A stretch of DNA of 64,000 bases from Microbulbifer elongatus (GCF_020524885.1 NZ_JAIVKJ010000001.1:1178001-1242000); one strand, 5' to 3'; numbered from the stretch's first letter, positions 51,502-62,190 are shown. Notes: generated from the letters alone by a model not told the origin. Translations and numbers: made by a program.

Positions 51502-52509
51502 TCAGGACAGATCCTTTCGGTAGGTAAGGGGTGTGACGCCTGTCCACCCCTTGAACGCGCGGATAAATGCGCTTGCCTCAGAAAACCCCGTCTTGAATGC
51601 GATGTCTTCTACTGGTGTCTGGTGATCGGAAAGAAGATAAATCGCCAGGTCACGGCGAAGCTGTGTTTTCAGGTCGCGGTAGGCCAACCCCTCGTCGCCC
51701 AATAATCTCCGCAGCTTTTTGGGGTTCATTTCCAACTGGTGAGCGATTTCTGCGAAGGTCGGAAACTCGCTGAAATCGTTGCCGATGGCATCCTTGATGC
51801 GTTGGCTCCAGCTTTTGTTGCTGTAGCCACCTACCAGTATGTTGTATAGGGGTTTCCTTAAAAAATCCTCCAAGCTCTCCGTTGTCTGCTTTATCGGCTT
51901 TTCGAGTAAGGATCTCTGAAAGACAAGGCGGCAGCAGTCGGCATTGAATGTCATCGGTGCGCCGACATACAGCGGGCGGTATTCACGACTGTGGGGCGGT
52001 TCGCCGAAGGGAAGGTAGACGTGTCGCAGCGGGAGGTTGGCGTTGGCTAGCCAGCAAAGCTGGCGATGCAGGGCAAAAGTGAATAATTCGTAGGTGTAAG
52101 GCTCGAGACGTGGGGAACCGGTGCCTACGGGATGGATTTCAATACAGAATTCTTCGTCCGTTTCCAGCAGTCTAGGCAGCAGGTTTTTCCCTATCGCCTG
52201 GTAAAAAATACAGAAGCGCTTCAACGCCTGCCCCAGGGTTTTACAACGGATCAACCAGTGACAGAGGGCAGACCACTGCCCGAGCACAAACGGTTGATCG
52301 CCATATCCGAGTAACTCGTCTTCCATGGCCCGCATCGTCAGTGATTGTAGCCGTGCGAATTGCTCAGCACTCACCCTGGCTTGCTGCTCTTGCAAGAGGC
52401 GAGGGGAGATCCCACTGGTACGCAGCAGCTGCTCGGTATCGTGTCCGCCCAGAATGGCGTGCTTCAAAACCGCTTTTACGAAATGGATATGGATGGAAAT
52501 ATCCTGCAT
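51502..52509 (-). CDS. AraC-family regulator, OruR type
   Basis: The 335-residue protein has an N-terminal Arabinose_bd-type domain (FVKAVLKHAILGGHDTEQLLRTSGISPRLL, FALHRQLCWLANANLPLRHVYLPFGEP) and a C-terminal AraC domain. The latter has PTFAEIAHQLEMNPKKLRRLLGDEGLAYRDLK and PVEDIAFKTGFSEASAFIRAFKGWTGVTPLTYR. It is divergent from the crotonase gene with 219 nt between, so it probably controls the acyl-CoA catabolic genes to its right. It ends 10 nt from the stop of the convergent methyltransferase gene. Confidence 0.87.
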   Translation of the reverse strand: MQDISIHIHFVKAVLKHAILGGHDTEQLLRTSGISPRLLQEQQARVSAEQFARLQSLTMRAMEDELLGYGDQPFVLGQWSALCHWLIRCKTLGQALKRFCIFYQAIGKNLLPRLLETDEEFCIEIHPVGTGSPRLEPYTYELFTFALHRQLCWLANANLPLRHVYLPFGEPPHSREYRPLYVGAPMTFNADCCRLVFQRSLLEKPIKQTTESLEDFLRKPLYNILVGGYSNKSWSQRIKDAIGNDFSEFPTFAEIAHQLEMNPKKLRRLLGDEGLAYRDLKTQLRRDLAIYLLSDHQTPVEDIAFKTGFSEASAFIRAFKGWTGVTPLTYRKDLS

Positions 52510-52728
52510 CGCGGCTGCCTCCTCTCCGCTCTATTTCTTCCCCGCTACCTAAGACTACTGGCACCTCGACTTCCCGGGGGCTGGAAACCAGATATCCCCT
52601 GGGAACAAAATATCTATTTGTGTCCATCATGGTCATTGTTTTCGCGATTATTGGCAAGTAAAAATGCATAAAAAGCACATTACTTTGGTTATGTGTCTCA
52701 TCCCATCGAGCGATAAAGGCAGATAGCA

Positions 52729-53520
52729 ATGAGCGAGTTCGAGACCATTAACTACTACATCGAAGACCAGGTAGCCGTAATCGCCCTCGACCGACCTCAG
52801 GCGCGGAACGCGATTAATGGAAAGATGCGGGAGGAATTACACCGGGCGATTCGTCAGGCGAATAGTGACGACCAGGTGCGCGTGGTTGTACTGGTGGGCA
52901 ATGGGAAGGGGTTCTGTGCTGGTGCCGACCTCAATGAGCAGTCAGCGGATGCCGATAAGGATGGATATATCACCGATCAGCTCAGAACAGAGTACCACCC
53001 CGTGTTGCTCGGTATTATGGAGTCACCCAAGCCATATCTGTGCGCCGTAAATGGCGCCGCCGCGGGAATCGGCGCAGCGTTGGCGATGACCTGCGATTTG
53101 CTGGTAATGGCGGAAGACGCCTTTCTGTATTCGGCGTTTGGTGCAATCGGCCTGATTCCGGATGGTGGCAGTCACTGGTTGCTGGGGCGGTCACTGGGTA
53201 GCAAGCGGGCATTTGAGATGATTGCGGAGTCGCAGCGGTTGCCAGCGCAACAGTGTGTTGCGCTTGGCATGGCCAACCGTGTGGTGGCTCCAGAGCACCT
53301 GGTAGAAGAAACACTGGGTTGGGCCAAGTCGCTGGCTACCCGGGCGCCACTGACATTGCAATACAGTAAACAGCTGTTGCGCGAAGCCTGCACTTTAAGT
53401 CAGGCGGAGACAATGGATCGTGAGGCTCAGGTTCAGAACATCCATTACCGTAGCGATGATTTCAAGGAGGGAGCGCAGGCATTTTTCGAGAAACGGTCTC
53501 CCAAATTCCGTGGAAGATAA
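52729..53520 (+). CDS. Enoyl-CoA hydratase/isomerase family protein, PaaG-like
   Basis: The 263-residue crotonase has the oxyanion segments GFCAGADLNEQ and AAAGIGAALAMTCDLLVMAEDAFLYSAFGAIGLIPDGGSHWLLGRSLG. The LIPDGG.HWLL motif with Asp is that of PaaG-type delta-isomerases, while the Glu144-type hydratase residue is not visible. It therefore more likely isomerises an enoyl-CoA or oxepin-CoA than hydrates. The start ATG 52729 is supported by alignment; the ribosome binding site is weak. It precedes a nitronate monooxygenase gene by 62 nt. Confidence 0.85.
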   Translation: MSEFETINYYIEDQVAVIALDRPQARNAINGKMREELHRAIRQANSDDQVRVVVLVGNGKGFCAGADLNEQSADADKDGYITDQLRTEYHPVLLGIMESPKPYLCAVNGAAAGIGAALAMTCDLLVMAEDAFLYSAFGAIGLIPDGGSHWLLGRSLGSKRAFEMIAESQRLPAQQCVALGMANRVVAPEHLVEETLGWAKSLATRAPLTLQYSKQLLREACTLSQAETMDREAQVQNIHYRSDDFKEGAQAFFEKRSPKFRGR

Positions 53521-53579
53521 AGCATCACACTGCGTGTTTGCGGTGAAGGGTGGAAACGGGTGAGCTTGACTGGGGTTAA

Positions 53580-54566
<987 letters not shown>

Positions 54567-54616
54567 ACAACCACAGGGGAGTGGTGGGGAGGAATTCGCC
54601 AGCTTACGGCCTGTAT

Positions 54617-55549
54617 TCAGTCTTCGGTAATCTGTAGTGCATTGCGCAGAAAGCGCTGGTTATCGGCGAAGAGTTCTCGGGCAATGGAGGACTCCGGTGC
54701 GATGGTCTCAAACGCGTGTGGCGCCATTGGCGCGAGGTGTAAATCGCAGTGTACACCGGCGGATCTCAGGCGCTTGGCATATGCCTGCGATTCCTCGGCA
54801 AACAAGTCGATATCGCCAATGCCTATCCAGGTGGGGGGAGACCCGCGGAGCCGCTCTCTCCGCGCCGCTACCGCGTAAGCGGGTGGTTCCTGCGTATCTG
54901 AAGTCTGGCCCAGATAGGCGGACCAGCCCGCCCGGTTACTTCGGTTGTTCCATATCCGGTGATTGAGCATATCCAGTTCCCGCCTTGCTGCAGTCCGGTC
55001 ATCGAGCATTGGGCTGAACAGCGCCACACCTGCCGGTTGTAAGCCTCCCAGGTCGGAAAGCTTGTGGGCGAGGCTGGCGGCCAGGCCCGCCCCCGCACTT
55101 TGGCCAGCAATGGCAAAGCGTGTCACGTCCACGCCGTGATCGTGTGCGAGATCCTGTGCACACCTCCATGCATCCAGACAATCGTCGAGTGCGGCAGGGA
55201 ACGGGTGGCGTGGCGCCAGCCTGTAATCCACCGAGTACACCACCAGCCCCAATTGCCAGGCGAAACGGCTACAGAGGCGATCATCCTGGGCGGCGCGCCC
55301 GGTTATCATGCCCCCGCCGTGAATCCACAGTAATCCGGCACCGGACTGTTGACCAGCAGGGCGATAAATACGGAGCGCACCATGGGAAAGCGACTGTTGC
55401 TGAATCGTCAATCCGGCAATGGATTTTGCCTCCGGCAGTGTGCGAAGCAGCAGGTTGTTCAGCCGTACAAAGAGCTTGCTGTGAAAGGGTAGTGATGGAA
55501 TCAGGCGAAAGATTTTTCTGATCTCCGGGTGCAGGGCCTGAATATCCAT
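54617..55549 (-). CDS. HSL-family alpha/beta hydrolase (esterase)
   Basis: From ATG 55549 the protein is 310 residues; a frame extension of 30 residues lies between it and the previous gene. Hormone-sensitive-lipase features are the oxyanion motif WIHGGGMITG, nucleophile elbow AGQSAGAGLAA (Gln replaces the usual Asp of GDSAG), acid site IGIGDIDLFAEE and catalytic His in APMAPHAFET. It probably cleaves short-chain or aryl esters. It follows the phosphotransferase gene by 22 nt, and belongs to a minus-strand operon with the rubredoxin and aldehyde dehydrogenase genes. Confidence 0.87.
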   Translation of the reverse strand: MDIQALHPEIRKIFRLIPSLPFHSKLFVRLNNLLLRTLPEAKSIAGLTIQQQSLSHGALRIYRPAGQQSGAGLLWIHGGGMITGRAAQDDRLCSRFAWQLGLVVYSVDYRLAPRHPFPAALDDCLDAWRCAQDLAHDHGVDVTRFAIAGQSAGAGLAASLAHKLSDLGGLQPAGVALFSPMLDDRTAARRELDMLNHRIWNNRSNRAGWSAYLGQTSDTQEPPAYAVAARRERLRGSPPTWIGIGDIDLFAEESQAYAKRLRSAGVHCDLHLAPMAPHAFETIAPESSIARELFADNQRFLRNALQITED

Positions 55550-55571
55550 TTCGCTATCGCTCAGGTGGTTC

Positions 55572-56603
55572 TCAGCACAAGTCCACAGCCATTTCTGCCA
55601 GTGGCCTGGCAAGGCTGCCCATTTCTTTCGCCTTGGCACTGGAAGCGTTGCCGTCCAGGGCGCGCTGCTTTACACCCTGTAAAATCGCGGCAAAGCGAAA
55701 GAAACTGAAAACAACGTAAAAATTCCAGTTTTCAATGGAGCTGATACCCCGCTGGGCGCAGTAAGCGGCAACGTATTCACGCTCTGTGGGAATTCCCAGG
55801 GCCTCGCGGTCAACGCCACCAAGACCCGGCATGATTCCACCGCTTTGCATGCGTAGCTGCATACACTGGTAGGCGAGATCTGCAAACGGATGGCCAAGGG
55901 TCGATAGTTCCCAGTCCAGCAGCGCGAGGACTTTTGTCTCGGTGGGGTGAAACAACATGTTATCCAGCCTGAAATCCCCGTGCACCAATGCTATCTGCCC
56001 ATCGTCATCGGGCATATTCGCCGGTAGCCATTGCATGAGGTATTCCATTGCATGAATAGTCTCTGTTTCCGATGCCCGGTATTGTCTGCTCCAGCGATCG
56101 ATCTGGCGGGCAAAATAATTACCGGGTTTCCCATAATTACTGAGGCTGACTTGTTCGATGTCTACCGAGTGCAGGGTTGCCAGGACGCGCGTCATTTCTG
56201 AATAGATCGCCCTGCGTTCGCCGGGCTGCGCGCCCGGCAGTGCGGGATCCCACATCACGCGACCATCTACGTACTCCATCAGATAAAACATGCTGCCAAT
56301 AATTCCCTCGTCGCTACAGAGATGCAGTGGACGGGCAACGGGCACGTCGGTCTCGGAGAGGGCCATCATCACGCGAAATTCCCGATCCACCGCATGTGCC
56401 GACTTCAACAGTTCACCGGGGGGCTTGCGGCGCAAAACGTATTTTCCGCTTGCCGCCTGAATAAGGAAGGTGGGGTTGGATTGGCCATCCGGAAATTTTC
56501 TTGCGGTGATTGGGCCTTGAAACCCTGTGACCTGTTTTTCCAGGTAGGCCGCCAATGTATCGACCTGGTTGCTGAGCTCGGTCGTATCGCTGATGGTTGA
56601 CAT
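55572..56603 (-). CDS. ACAD10/11-type APH phosphotransferase
   Basis: The start ATG 56603 has GGAG 8 nt upstream and gives 343 residues. The kinase-like fold has GQSNPTFLIQAASGKYVLRRKP (Lys-binding loop), the catalytic loop LVHGDFRLDNMLFHP and metal site ALLDWELSTLGHPFADLAY. Members accompany acyl-CoA dehydrogenases and are thought to phosphorylate hydroxyacyl groups before elimination, as human ACAD10/11 do with 4-hydroxyacyl-CoAs. An acyl-CoA dehydrogenase is encoded at 59900, supporting this role. Located between the rubredoxin-reductase and esterase genes. Confidence 0.87.
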   Translation of the reverse strand: MSTISDTTELSNQVDTLAAYLEKQVTGFQGPITARKFPDGQSNPTFLIQAASGKYVLRRKPPGELLKSAHAVDREFRVMMALSETDVPVARPLHLCSDEGIIGSMFYLMEYVDGRVMWDPALPGAQPGERRAIYSEMTRVLATLHSVDIEQVSLSNYGKPGNYFARQIDRWSRQYRASETETIHAMEYLMQWLPANMPDDDGQIALVHGDFRLDNMLFHPTETKVLALLDWELSTLGHPFADLAYQCMQLRMQSGGIMPGLGGVDREALGIPTEREYVAAYCAQRGISSIENWNFYVVFSFFRFAAILQGVKQRALDGNASSAKAKEMGSLARPLAEMAVDLC

Positions 56604-56683
56604 GGCGGTCTCCGTGAATGGAATTGGTCGGGAGGGTGTCGGCAATACCGGTTCCCGTGAGCGGAACTGGCATTGCTGGCGAG

Positions 56684-58093
56684 TCAGTAGGGTGCTTCCG
56701 GCATCAGCGGCTGTGTAAGCCTGGCCAGTTGCTCCTTGCTACTTACACAGGTTCCTGTGAGTGCAAAGCCGGCAATCATCCCGCTGCTTTCCTTGAATAT
56801 GGCTCGCACCCCCTCAGGGGTATTTTGCTCGATGATCCAGCCCCCCTTTAACGCGGGGGAGGGTGGGTGCGCCACCACAGGGAAGAGTGTGGTCTTTATC
56901 AATACCGGCATGGTGCCGTAATACACCTGGGTGGGTGTTCCTGTGAGGGTTTTTGCCAGTGCCCGTGCCGATGCCATCAGGGGTGCCACATACACCAGGA
57001 CATGCCCGTCAACTTCTGCACAGTCTCCCAGCGCATAGATTTCACTGTCGCTGGTCTGTAACTTCCGGTCGACCATTATTCCTCGATTGACTGCCAGTCC
57101 AGCATCGCGCGCCAGCTCTGTGCGCGGCCGCACTCCCACCGCGGAGAGCACAATATCGGCTTGCAGTAACTCTCCATTGCGCAGGGTTACGGTGAGTCCG
57201 CCAGCATCGCTGGCTGCGTCCACGCGGATTACGCCGGTGCCAAAATGGAAGCGGACCCCTGCATTTTCCAGCGCAGCCTGGAGCGAAAGCGAAGCCGGTG
57301 GCGGGAGCAGGCTCGACAGCGCAGTTGCCATGGGGTCCACCACTTCGACCTGGTAACCGGACTGAACCAGGTCATTGGCATACTCGCAGCCGATCAAACC
57401 TGCGCCGATCACCAGAACGCGTTTGGCTCCGTTCATTGCCGCGCGGAAGTGTGTGTAGTCGGTCAGGTCGTTAATGGAGTACACGCGCTCGGTGGCGTCG
57501 CCCTGGAGTGGCAGGGCAACGCAGGCGGCCCCTGTCGCCAGCACCAGCTTACTGTATTGAAAGGTGGCGGTGTCCGTTCGCACTATGCGGGAAGCGCGAT
57601 CAACAGCGCTAACCTCACAAAAGGTATGTACCGTGATATTCAGGTCTCGTGCCATTTCCTCTGCCGTGGCGATCGCCATCTGGTCCGGTGTCTGTTTACG
57701 GTGAAACCCAGTCGAGAGCAGCGGTTTCGAGTAAAAGCGCCCGTCATCAGCGGTCAGCAATAGGATCGGACACTGTTGGTCGAGCTTGCGGATTTCCCGG
57801 GCGAGGTTATAGCCGGCAAGCCCTGAACCCACGATGATTACAGGGTCGGGTGTGGTTGGTGTACGAGGGGTACTCGCGGACTCTGCTGGCACGGGTGCTT
57901 CCTCGGCAGACTCGGGGTTGCTGACCACAACCATTTCGAAGTCCGCCTTGCTGACGCCGCACTCAGGGCAAAGCCAATCTTCCGGAATATCTTCCCAGCG
58001 GGTGCCGGGGGCAATATTGTCCTCGGGCCATCCCTCGGCTTCGTTGTAGGTCCAACCGCAGACCAGGCACTCCCAGACTTTGTAATTCGCCAT
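56684..58093 (-). CDS. Fused rubredoxin-rubredoxin reductase
   Basis: From ATG 58093 the protein is 469 residues (six more if ATG 58111 is used). Residues 1-55 are a rubredoxin: CLVCG (Cys9, Cys12) and [12 protein letters not shown] (Cys42, Cys45). A Pro/Ser/Glu-rich linker at about 60-85 joins an NADH-dependent flavoprotein with [20 protein letters not shown] (FAD), [29 protein letters not shown] (NAD) and [13 protein letters not shown]. It passes electrons from NADH to rubredoxin and on to a rubredoxin-dependent hydroxylase such as AlkB. No hydroxylase is in the window. The fusion is less common than separate rubA and rubB genes. It lies 36 nt after the aldehyde dehydrogenase gene. Confidence 0.9.
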   Translation of the reverse strand: MANYKVWECLVCGWTYNEAEGWPEDNIAPGTRWEDIPEDWLCPECGVSKADFEMVVVSNPESAEEAPVPAESASTPRTPTTPDPVIIVGSGLAGYNLAREIRKLDQQCPILLLTADDGRFYSKPLLSTGFHRKQTPDQMAIATAEEMARDLNITVHTFCEVSAVDRASRIVRTDTATFQYSKLVLATGAACVALPLQGDATERVYSINDLTDYTHFRAAMNGAKRVLVIGAGLIGCEYANDLVQSGYQVEVVDPMATALSSLLPPPASLSLQAALENAGVRFHFGTGVIRVDAASDAGGLTVTLRNGELLQADIVLSAVGVRPRTELARDAGLAVNRGIMVDRKLQTSDSEIYALGDCAEVDGHVLVYVAPLMASARALAKTLTGTPTQVYYGTMPVLIKTTLFPVVAHPPSPALKGGWIIEQNTPEGVRAIFKESSGMIAGFALTGTCVSSKEQLARLTQPLMPEAPY

Positions 58094-58129
58094 CGTGCTG
58101 CTCGCTCCCATTTATTTGTTCTTGTGGTT

Positions 58130-59608
58130 TCAGCCCTTGAGCATTTGTTGGATGGTCTTCCTGGTCTTTTCATTGAAAGGCGGCGTCATGCCGGTCATAC
58201 CTGCAAGGTCCAGCTTTGACTGCCTGTAGACGGATTTGGTATGGCTGAAAGTCTTGAAACCATCAAAGCCGTGATAGCAGCCCATCCCGCTATTGCCCAC
58301 TCCACCAAAGGGCAGGTCTTCCTGGGCCACGTGCATGATCACATCGTTAATGGTTACTCCCCCGGAGGTGGTCCTGTCCAGGATTGCCCTCTCTTCTTTC
58401 GCGTCGCTCCCGAAGTAGTAGAGGCCCAGAGGGCGCGGCTTTTGATTCACATAGTGAATGGCATCGTCGAACTGCCTGTAGGTTTTTACTGGCATGATCG
58501 GGCCGAAAATTTCCTCCTGCATTACCAGCATGTCGTCGCTGGTATTGAGGATCAATGTGGGAGGGATTTTGTGGAATGGCTGGTTGATGAAGGATTCGCT
58601 GGCAGGATTTATTTCAACAAGCGTTGCCCCTTTTTCCACGGCATCGGCAAGGTAATGTTGAAGACGATCATAGTGGCGCTGATTGATGATGGATGTGTAA
58701 TCATCATTGTGCAGAAGGCTTGGAAGCATTTTTGCCACTGAGGCTTTAAAGCCCGCTATGTAGCCATCCAGTTGCTCTTCCGGGATGAAACAATAATCCG
58801 GGGCCAGGCAGATCTGGCCAGCGTTGGTGATCTTCCCCCACATGATGCGGTCGCACACCATTTTCGGATCCGCGCTCTTGCCGACAATCACTGGCGACTT
58901 GCCTCCCAGTTCCAGCGTGACTGGTACCAGGTTGCGGGCTGCTGCCGCCATCACATGGCGCGCAACCGAGGTGGCTCCAGTGAATATCAGATGGTCGAAG
59001 GGAAGGGCGCTAAAGGCCTGGCCCACTTCCGGACCGCCGGTGATAACGGCGATCTCACTCGGATCAAACGCTTCAGCGATCATTTTTTGCATCAGCTCTG
59101 AGGTGGCCGGTGTGAACTCGGAAGGCTTGATCATGGCGCGGTTACCTGCCGCCAGTACCTGCGCCAGGGGCGCAAAAGCCAGGTTCACCGGGAAGTTCCA
59201 GGGGCTGATAATGCCCACCGAGCCGAGTGGCTGGTATTCGATCCTGGAGCGGGCGCCAAAGAGGTTGAGGGGGAAGAGCGTGTTGCGCTTTTGTGGGCGC
59301 ATCCAGTGTTTGAGGTGTTTCCTGGCGTGTACAAGTGGGCCGATACCCGCTGCCACATCCATCAGCTTGCTGTGTGGCAAGGAGCGGTGCCCAAAGTCCT
59401 GCCGCAGCGCTTCGGCAATGGCATCCTGGTAGTTTTGCAGCTGCTGTATGGCCCGGTTGATGCGGTCGATGCGGGTCTCTGCAGAGACCGCGCCCTCGGC
59501 GGTAAAAGCAGCTTTTTGAACCGAGAGGATTTGGCTGAGATCGCTTTCAACCCCAGACGTGGGTGGGGCCTGACGCGCGCTGATTTCCTGTTCAATTACA
59601 GAGTTCAC
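58130..59608 (-). CDS. Coniferyl-aldehyde-dehydrogenase-type ALDH
   Basis: The 492-residue protein starts at GTG 59608 with AGGG about 10 nt upstream. It is an ALDH of the short class-3/CALDH type: SPWNFPVNLAFAPLAQVLAAGNRAMIKPSEFTPATS, catalytic Glu in VTLELGGKSPVIV, catalytic Cys in NAGQICLAPDY, and PFGGVGNSGMGCYHGFDGF. The C-terminal hydrophobic tail typical of the class-3 fatty aldehyde enzymes is modest. It oxidises long-chain or aryl aldehydes to acids, consistent with an alkane or terpene pathway. It is the first gene of the minus-strand operon and is divergent from the acyl-CoA dehydrogenase, with a TetR-type repeat between. Confidence 0.87.
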   Translation of the reverse strand: MNSVIEQEISARQAPPTSGVESDLSQILSVQKAAFTAEGAVSAETRIDRINRAIQQLQNYQDAIAEALRQDFGHRSLPHSKLMDVAAGIGPLVHARKHLKHWMRPQKRNTLFPLNLFGARSRIEYQPLGSVGIISPWNFPVNLAFAPLAQVLAAGNRAMIKPSEFTPATSELMQKMIAEAFDPSEIAVITGGPEVGQAFSALPFDHLIFTGATSVARHVMAAAARNLVPVTLELGGKSPVIVGKSADPKMVCDRIMWGKITNAGQICLAPDYCFIPEEQLDGYIAGFKASVAKMLPSLLHNDDYTSIINQRHYDRLQHYLADAVEKGATLVEINPASESFINQPFHKIPPTLILNTSDDMLVMQEEIFGPIMPVKTYRQFDDAIHYVNQKPRPLGLYYFGSDAKEERAILDRTTSGGVTINDVIMHVAQEDLPFGGVGNSGMGCYHGFDGFKTFSHTKSVYRQSKLDLAGMTGMTPPFNEKTRKTIQQMLKG

Positions 59609-59746
59609 GGAGTTGGTTCCCTTTATTGTTGGTTATGTTTTGCTGCCAGGTGAGTCCCGATTCCAGGTGACCGCCAGAGCGGACGGTAGTAAGGCAAAGG
59701 GGGACTGATTCCTTTGCATCAGAGTCTATGTCAATTTCCAATTCAT

Positions 59747-59773
59747 TAAAACAGTCTGTACTGATTGTTTTTA
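59747..59773. promoter_or_regulatory. Putative TetR operator between aldehyde and acyl-CoA dehydrogenase genes
   Basis: TAAAACAGTCTGTACTG at 59747-59763 contains the palindrome CAGT-CTGT-ACTG and continues to a TGTTTTTA mirror. The string TAAAACAGTCT recurs at 61829-61839 before the TetR gene, which makes this divergent 291-nt region a likely target of that regulator. No other structure is evident in the gap. Confidence 0.55.
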
Positions 59774-59899
59774 GATTGTCCCTTTGATAATGTTGTTGCG
59801 TACTGTGGCCAAAAAACAGCCTGAAGGCAGAGACATAGTCGGGAGGCCCCTGCTTCTGGGGGTGTCCGGATTGCACCATTTCACTGGAGTCGGCGACCT

Positions 59900-61015
59900 A
59901 TGGACTTTTCACTGACGGAAGAGCAGATGCTGTTGCAAGACAGCGTGCAGAAATACGTGCGAGACAATTGTGGTGTGGAACGCCATCGCCAGCTGGTGAA
60001 GACCCAGCTCGGTTTTGACGCCGACACCTGGCGGCAGTTCGCTGAGTTGGGCTGGCTCTGTTTGCCCTTCGCCGAATCCCTGGGTGGTTTTGGCGGCGGG
60101 GCAGTGGATACCATGATTCTGTGTGAAGCGCTGGGAAAAGGCGTTATACGCGAGCCCTACCTGACGACGGTGGTGACCTGTGGGGGCTTTCTGCAGCTTG
60201 GGGGAAGTAGCGCCCAGCAAGACGCCTATATCGAGGGGATCATCGACGGGCGCGCACAATGGGCGTTTGCGTTTGCGGAGATTCAGGGGGGATACGATAT
60301 GACCCGTGTCCTCACTACCGCAACCGGTGACTCGGATGGATTTCGCCTGAATGGTAAAAAGTCCGCGGTGCTGAATGGGCACTGTGCGGACTTCTTTATC
60401 GTGACCGCCAACACGGGGGAAGGCCTGGGTTTGTTTGTTGTGTCTGCGGAAGATGCCGGGGTATCGCGCACACCGTTTACCGCGGTTGATGGTAGCCGGG
60501 GTGCCCATGTGGAGTTTGACAATGTGCTCCTGGGGCCGGACAGGGTGCTGGTGGAGTCAGGCCAGGCCGCTGCGCTTATCGACCGGGTACTGGCGCTGTC
60601 CATTGTGGCGATGGGCGCTGAAGCACTGGGGGCCATGCAGGTGTTACTGGACCAGACCGTTGAATACTCAAAAACCCGCGAACAATTCGGTCAGCCTATT
60701 GGCAAGTTCCAGGCCCTGCAGCACCGGATGGCGGACATGTACCTGAAAGTTGAGGAACTGCGGTCGCTGCTGTTGAATGCGGCAATCCTGTTGGACGAGG
60801 GTAGTGGCGAGGCATTGCAGGCGTGCGCCGCAATGAAGGTGAAACTGGCCGAGGCCGGCCGTCAGGTGTCCCAGGAAGCGTTGCAGCTACATGGTGGCAT
60901 CGGTATGACTGATGAACTGGTGGTGAGCCATCATTTCAAAAGGCTGCTGCTGCTGGGCATGCTGTACGGTGATGAGGAGCATTACCTGCAGCGGTATATT
61001 TCCCTATCGGCGTAG
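59900..61015 (+). CDS. Acyl-CoA dehydrogenase family protein
   Basis: The 371-residue flavoprotein starts MDFSLTEEQMLLQDSVQKYVRDNC and has the FAD-binding and C-terminal domains: TREQFGQPIGKFQALQHRMADMYLK, and ALQLHGGIGMTDELVVSHHFKR. The N-terminal domain and overall shape resemble the smaller FadE/PimD-type subunits that often pair with a second dehydrogenase in alpha2beta2 enzymes; no partner gene is adjacent. It oxidises an acyl-CoA to the enoyl-CoA, presumably passing it to the crotonase encoded at 52729. It is transcribed alone and divergent from the aldehyde dehydrogenase operon. Confidence 0.88.
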   Translation: MDFSLTEEQMLLQDSVQKYVRDNCGVERHRQLVKTQLGFDADTWRQFAELGWLCLPFAESLGGFGGGAVDTMILCEALGKGVIREPYLTTVVTCGGFLQLGGSSAQQDAYIEGIIDGRAQWAFAFAEIQGGYDMTRVLTTATGDSDGFRLNGKKSAVLNGHCADFFIVTANTGEGLGLFVVSAEDAGVSRTPFTAVDGSRGAHVEFDNVLLGPDRVLVESGQAAALIDRVLALSIVAMGAEALGAMQVLLDQTVEYSKTREQFGQPIGKFQALQHRMADMYLKVEELRSLLLNAAILLDEGSGEALQACAAMKVKLAEAGRQVSQEALQLHGGIGMTDELVVSHHFKRLLLLGMLYGDEEHYLQRYISLSA

Positions 61016-61099
61016 AGGGCAAGTAGGCACTTGGGAAATGGCGTAGGAAAGCGGCCGGCGTGAGGCCCTGAACAGTCTCCTGTGCAGGGCCCAACCGGA

Positions 61100-61786
61100 T
61101 CACGATTTTGAAGAGTGGCGAGATATTGCTGTCTGCCCCTTGTCGGTAAAGATCTCTTCCAGTCGATCGCCGAGGTAATCAAGCAAGCGGGTGATACGCT
61201 GGTCCTTGTTTTTTCCCCACTGGCCGACTGCCATGCCTTCCATCAGAAACTTGGTAATATCCATGGCAAGGAAATAGAGGTCACCACGATCATTCCACTC
61301 CTTGAACATTTCCTTGTTTGATTCGTGAATATGCTCTTCGAAGCGGGCCGCCGAGTTCTCCAGGATTGCCTGCAGTTCCGGGTCGGTACGTCCGGCGACG
61401 CACAGCTCGTGGTAAACCACCGCGAGGTCCCCGGTAAGGTGATCCCAGTAGGCATCGAGGCCAGCACGGCGGCGGTCCTTACCCTGTAGTTTCTTGGGGA
61501 TCAGGGAAACACGATGCGTGTAATCGTCCAGCAGCTTCCAGTGCAGGTATTCCACCGCCGCCTGGATGAGCTCTGTCTTGGAGGGGAAGTGATGCAGCAT
61601 GGCACCACGGGAGACGCCCGCATTGTCTGCCACCTTGGCGGTGGTCACGTTGGAGTAACCGAGGTTGATAAAGCAGTTGATCGCGGCTTCCAGAATGCGA
61701 TCGCGGGTCATGGCACTTTTCTGTGACTGCCAGCTGACGGCTTCCTCGCTGGTACTTCTGGACTTTGGTGACTTGGTAACGCTCAT
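61100..61786 (-). CDS. TetR-family regulator
   Basis: The 228-residue protein has the TetR N-terminal domain at about 25-75: RDRILEAAINCFINLGYSNVTTAKVADNAGVSRGAMLHHFPSKTELIQAAVEYL. An all-helical ligand domain follows, ending in a disordered Ser-rich tail. The position between acyl-CoA dehydrogenase and gabD, and repeats TAAAACAGTCT in its own promoter and in the divergent dehydrogenase region, suggest acyl-CoA-responsive repression. This is inference from location. Confidence 0.88.
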   Translation of the reverse strand: MSVTKSPKSRSTSEEAVSWQSQKSAMTRDRILEAAINCFINLGYSNVTTAKVADNAGVSRGAMLHHFPSKTELIQAAVEYLHWKLLDDYTHRVSLIPKKLQGKDRRRAGLDAYWDHLTGDLAVVYHELCVAGRTDPELQAILENSAARFEEHIHESNKEMFKEWNDRGDLYFLAMDITKFLMEGMAVGQWGKNKDQRITRLLDYLGDRLEEIFTDKGQTAISRHSSKS

Positions 61787-61828
61787 CAGGCTTCAATTTC
61801 CGGTTAGATTTCCAAGGAGTTGGCAAAA

Positions 61829-61864
61829 TAAAACAGTCTATCCTGTTTTAAGCAGGCTGTACTG
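61829..61864. promoter_or_regulatory. Putative TetR auto-operator
   Basis: A perfect inverted repeat AAAACAG-N6-CTGTTTT (61830-61849) lies 44 nt upstream of the TetR start. It is followed by GCAGGCTGTACTG, which echoes the CTGTACTG of the site at 59756. The rest of 61865-62150 shows nothing coding. Confidence 0.6.
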
Positions 61865-62150
61865 GGTCATTATAGGTGAAACCGCACCGGGAAAAAACGC
61901 TTTTTCGAAAATGCGCTGCCTACGTATTCAGGCACTAATGGTCTCGGGAAATTTCTATGCACACTGGATGAAGGTTTCACGAATATTTTAGTAACAGTGC
62001 CGCGACCCCTTTTCTGTTTTCCGTCGATACCTCGTGTTCACACGTATTATTCTGCAAAGTTTACGCCAGCGAAGCGGGAGGGGATCAGTGAAAAAGCCCG
62101 GTCGCGGGATCAGCAACGGCGCCCCCGAAAACTGCCTGAATCGCAGGGTT

Positions 62151-62190
62151 AAAAAAAGCCCCTGCCTCATAAAGTGAATAGTGCAGGGGC
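62151..62190 (-). terminator. Terminator of gabD
   Basis: On the minus strand GCCCCTGC/GCAGGGGC form an 8-bp stem (62158-62165 with 62183-62190) followed by seven T. It lies 46 nt after the gabD stop. Confidence 0.85.
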
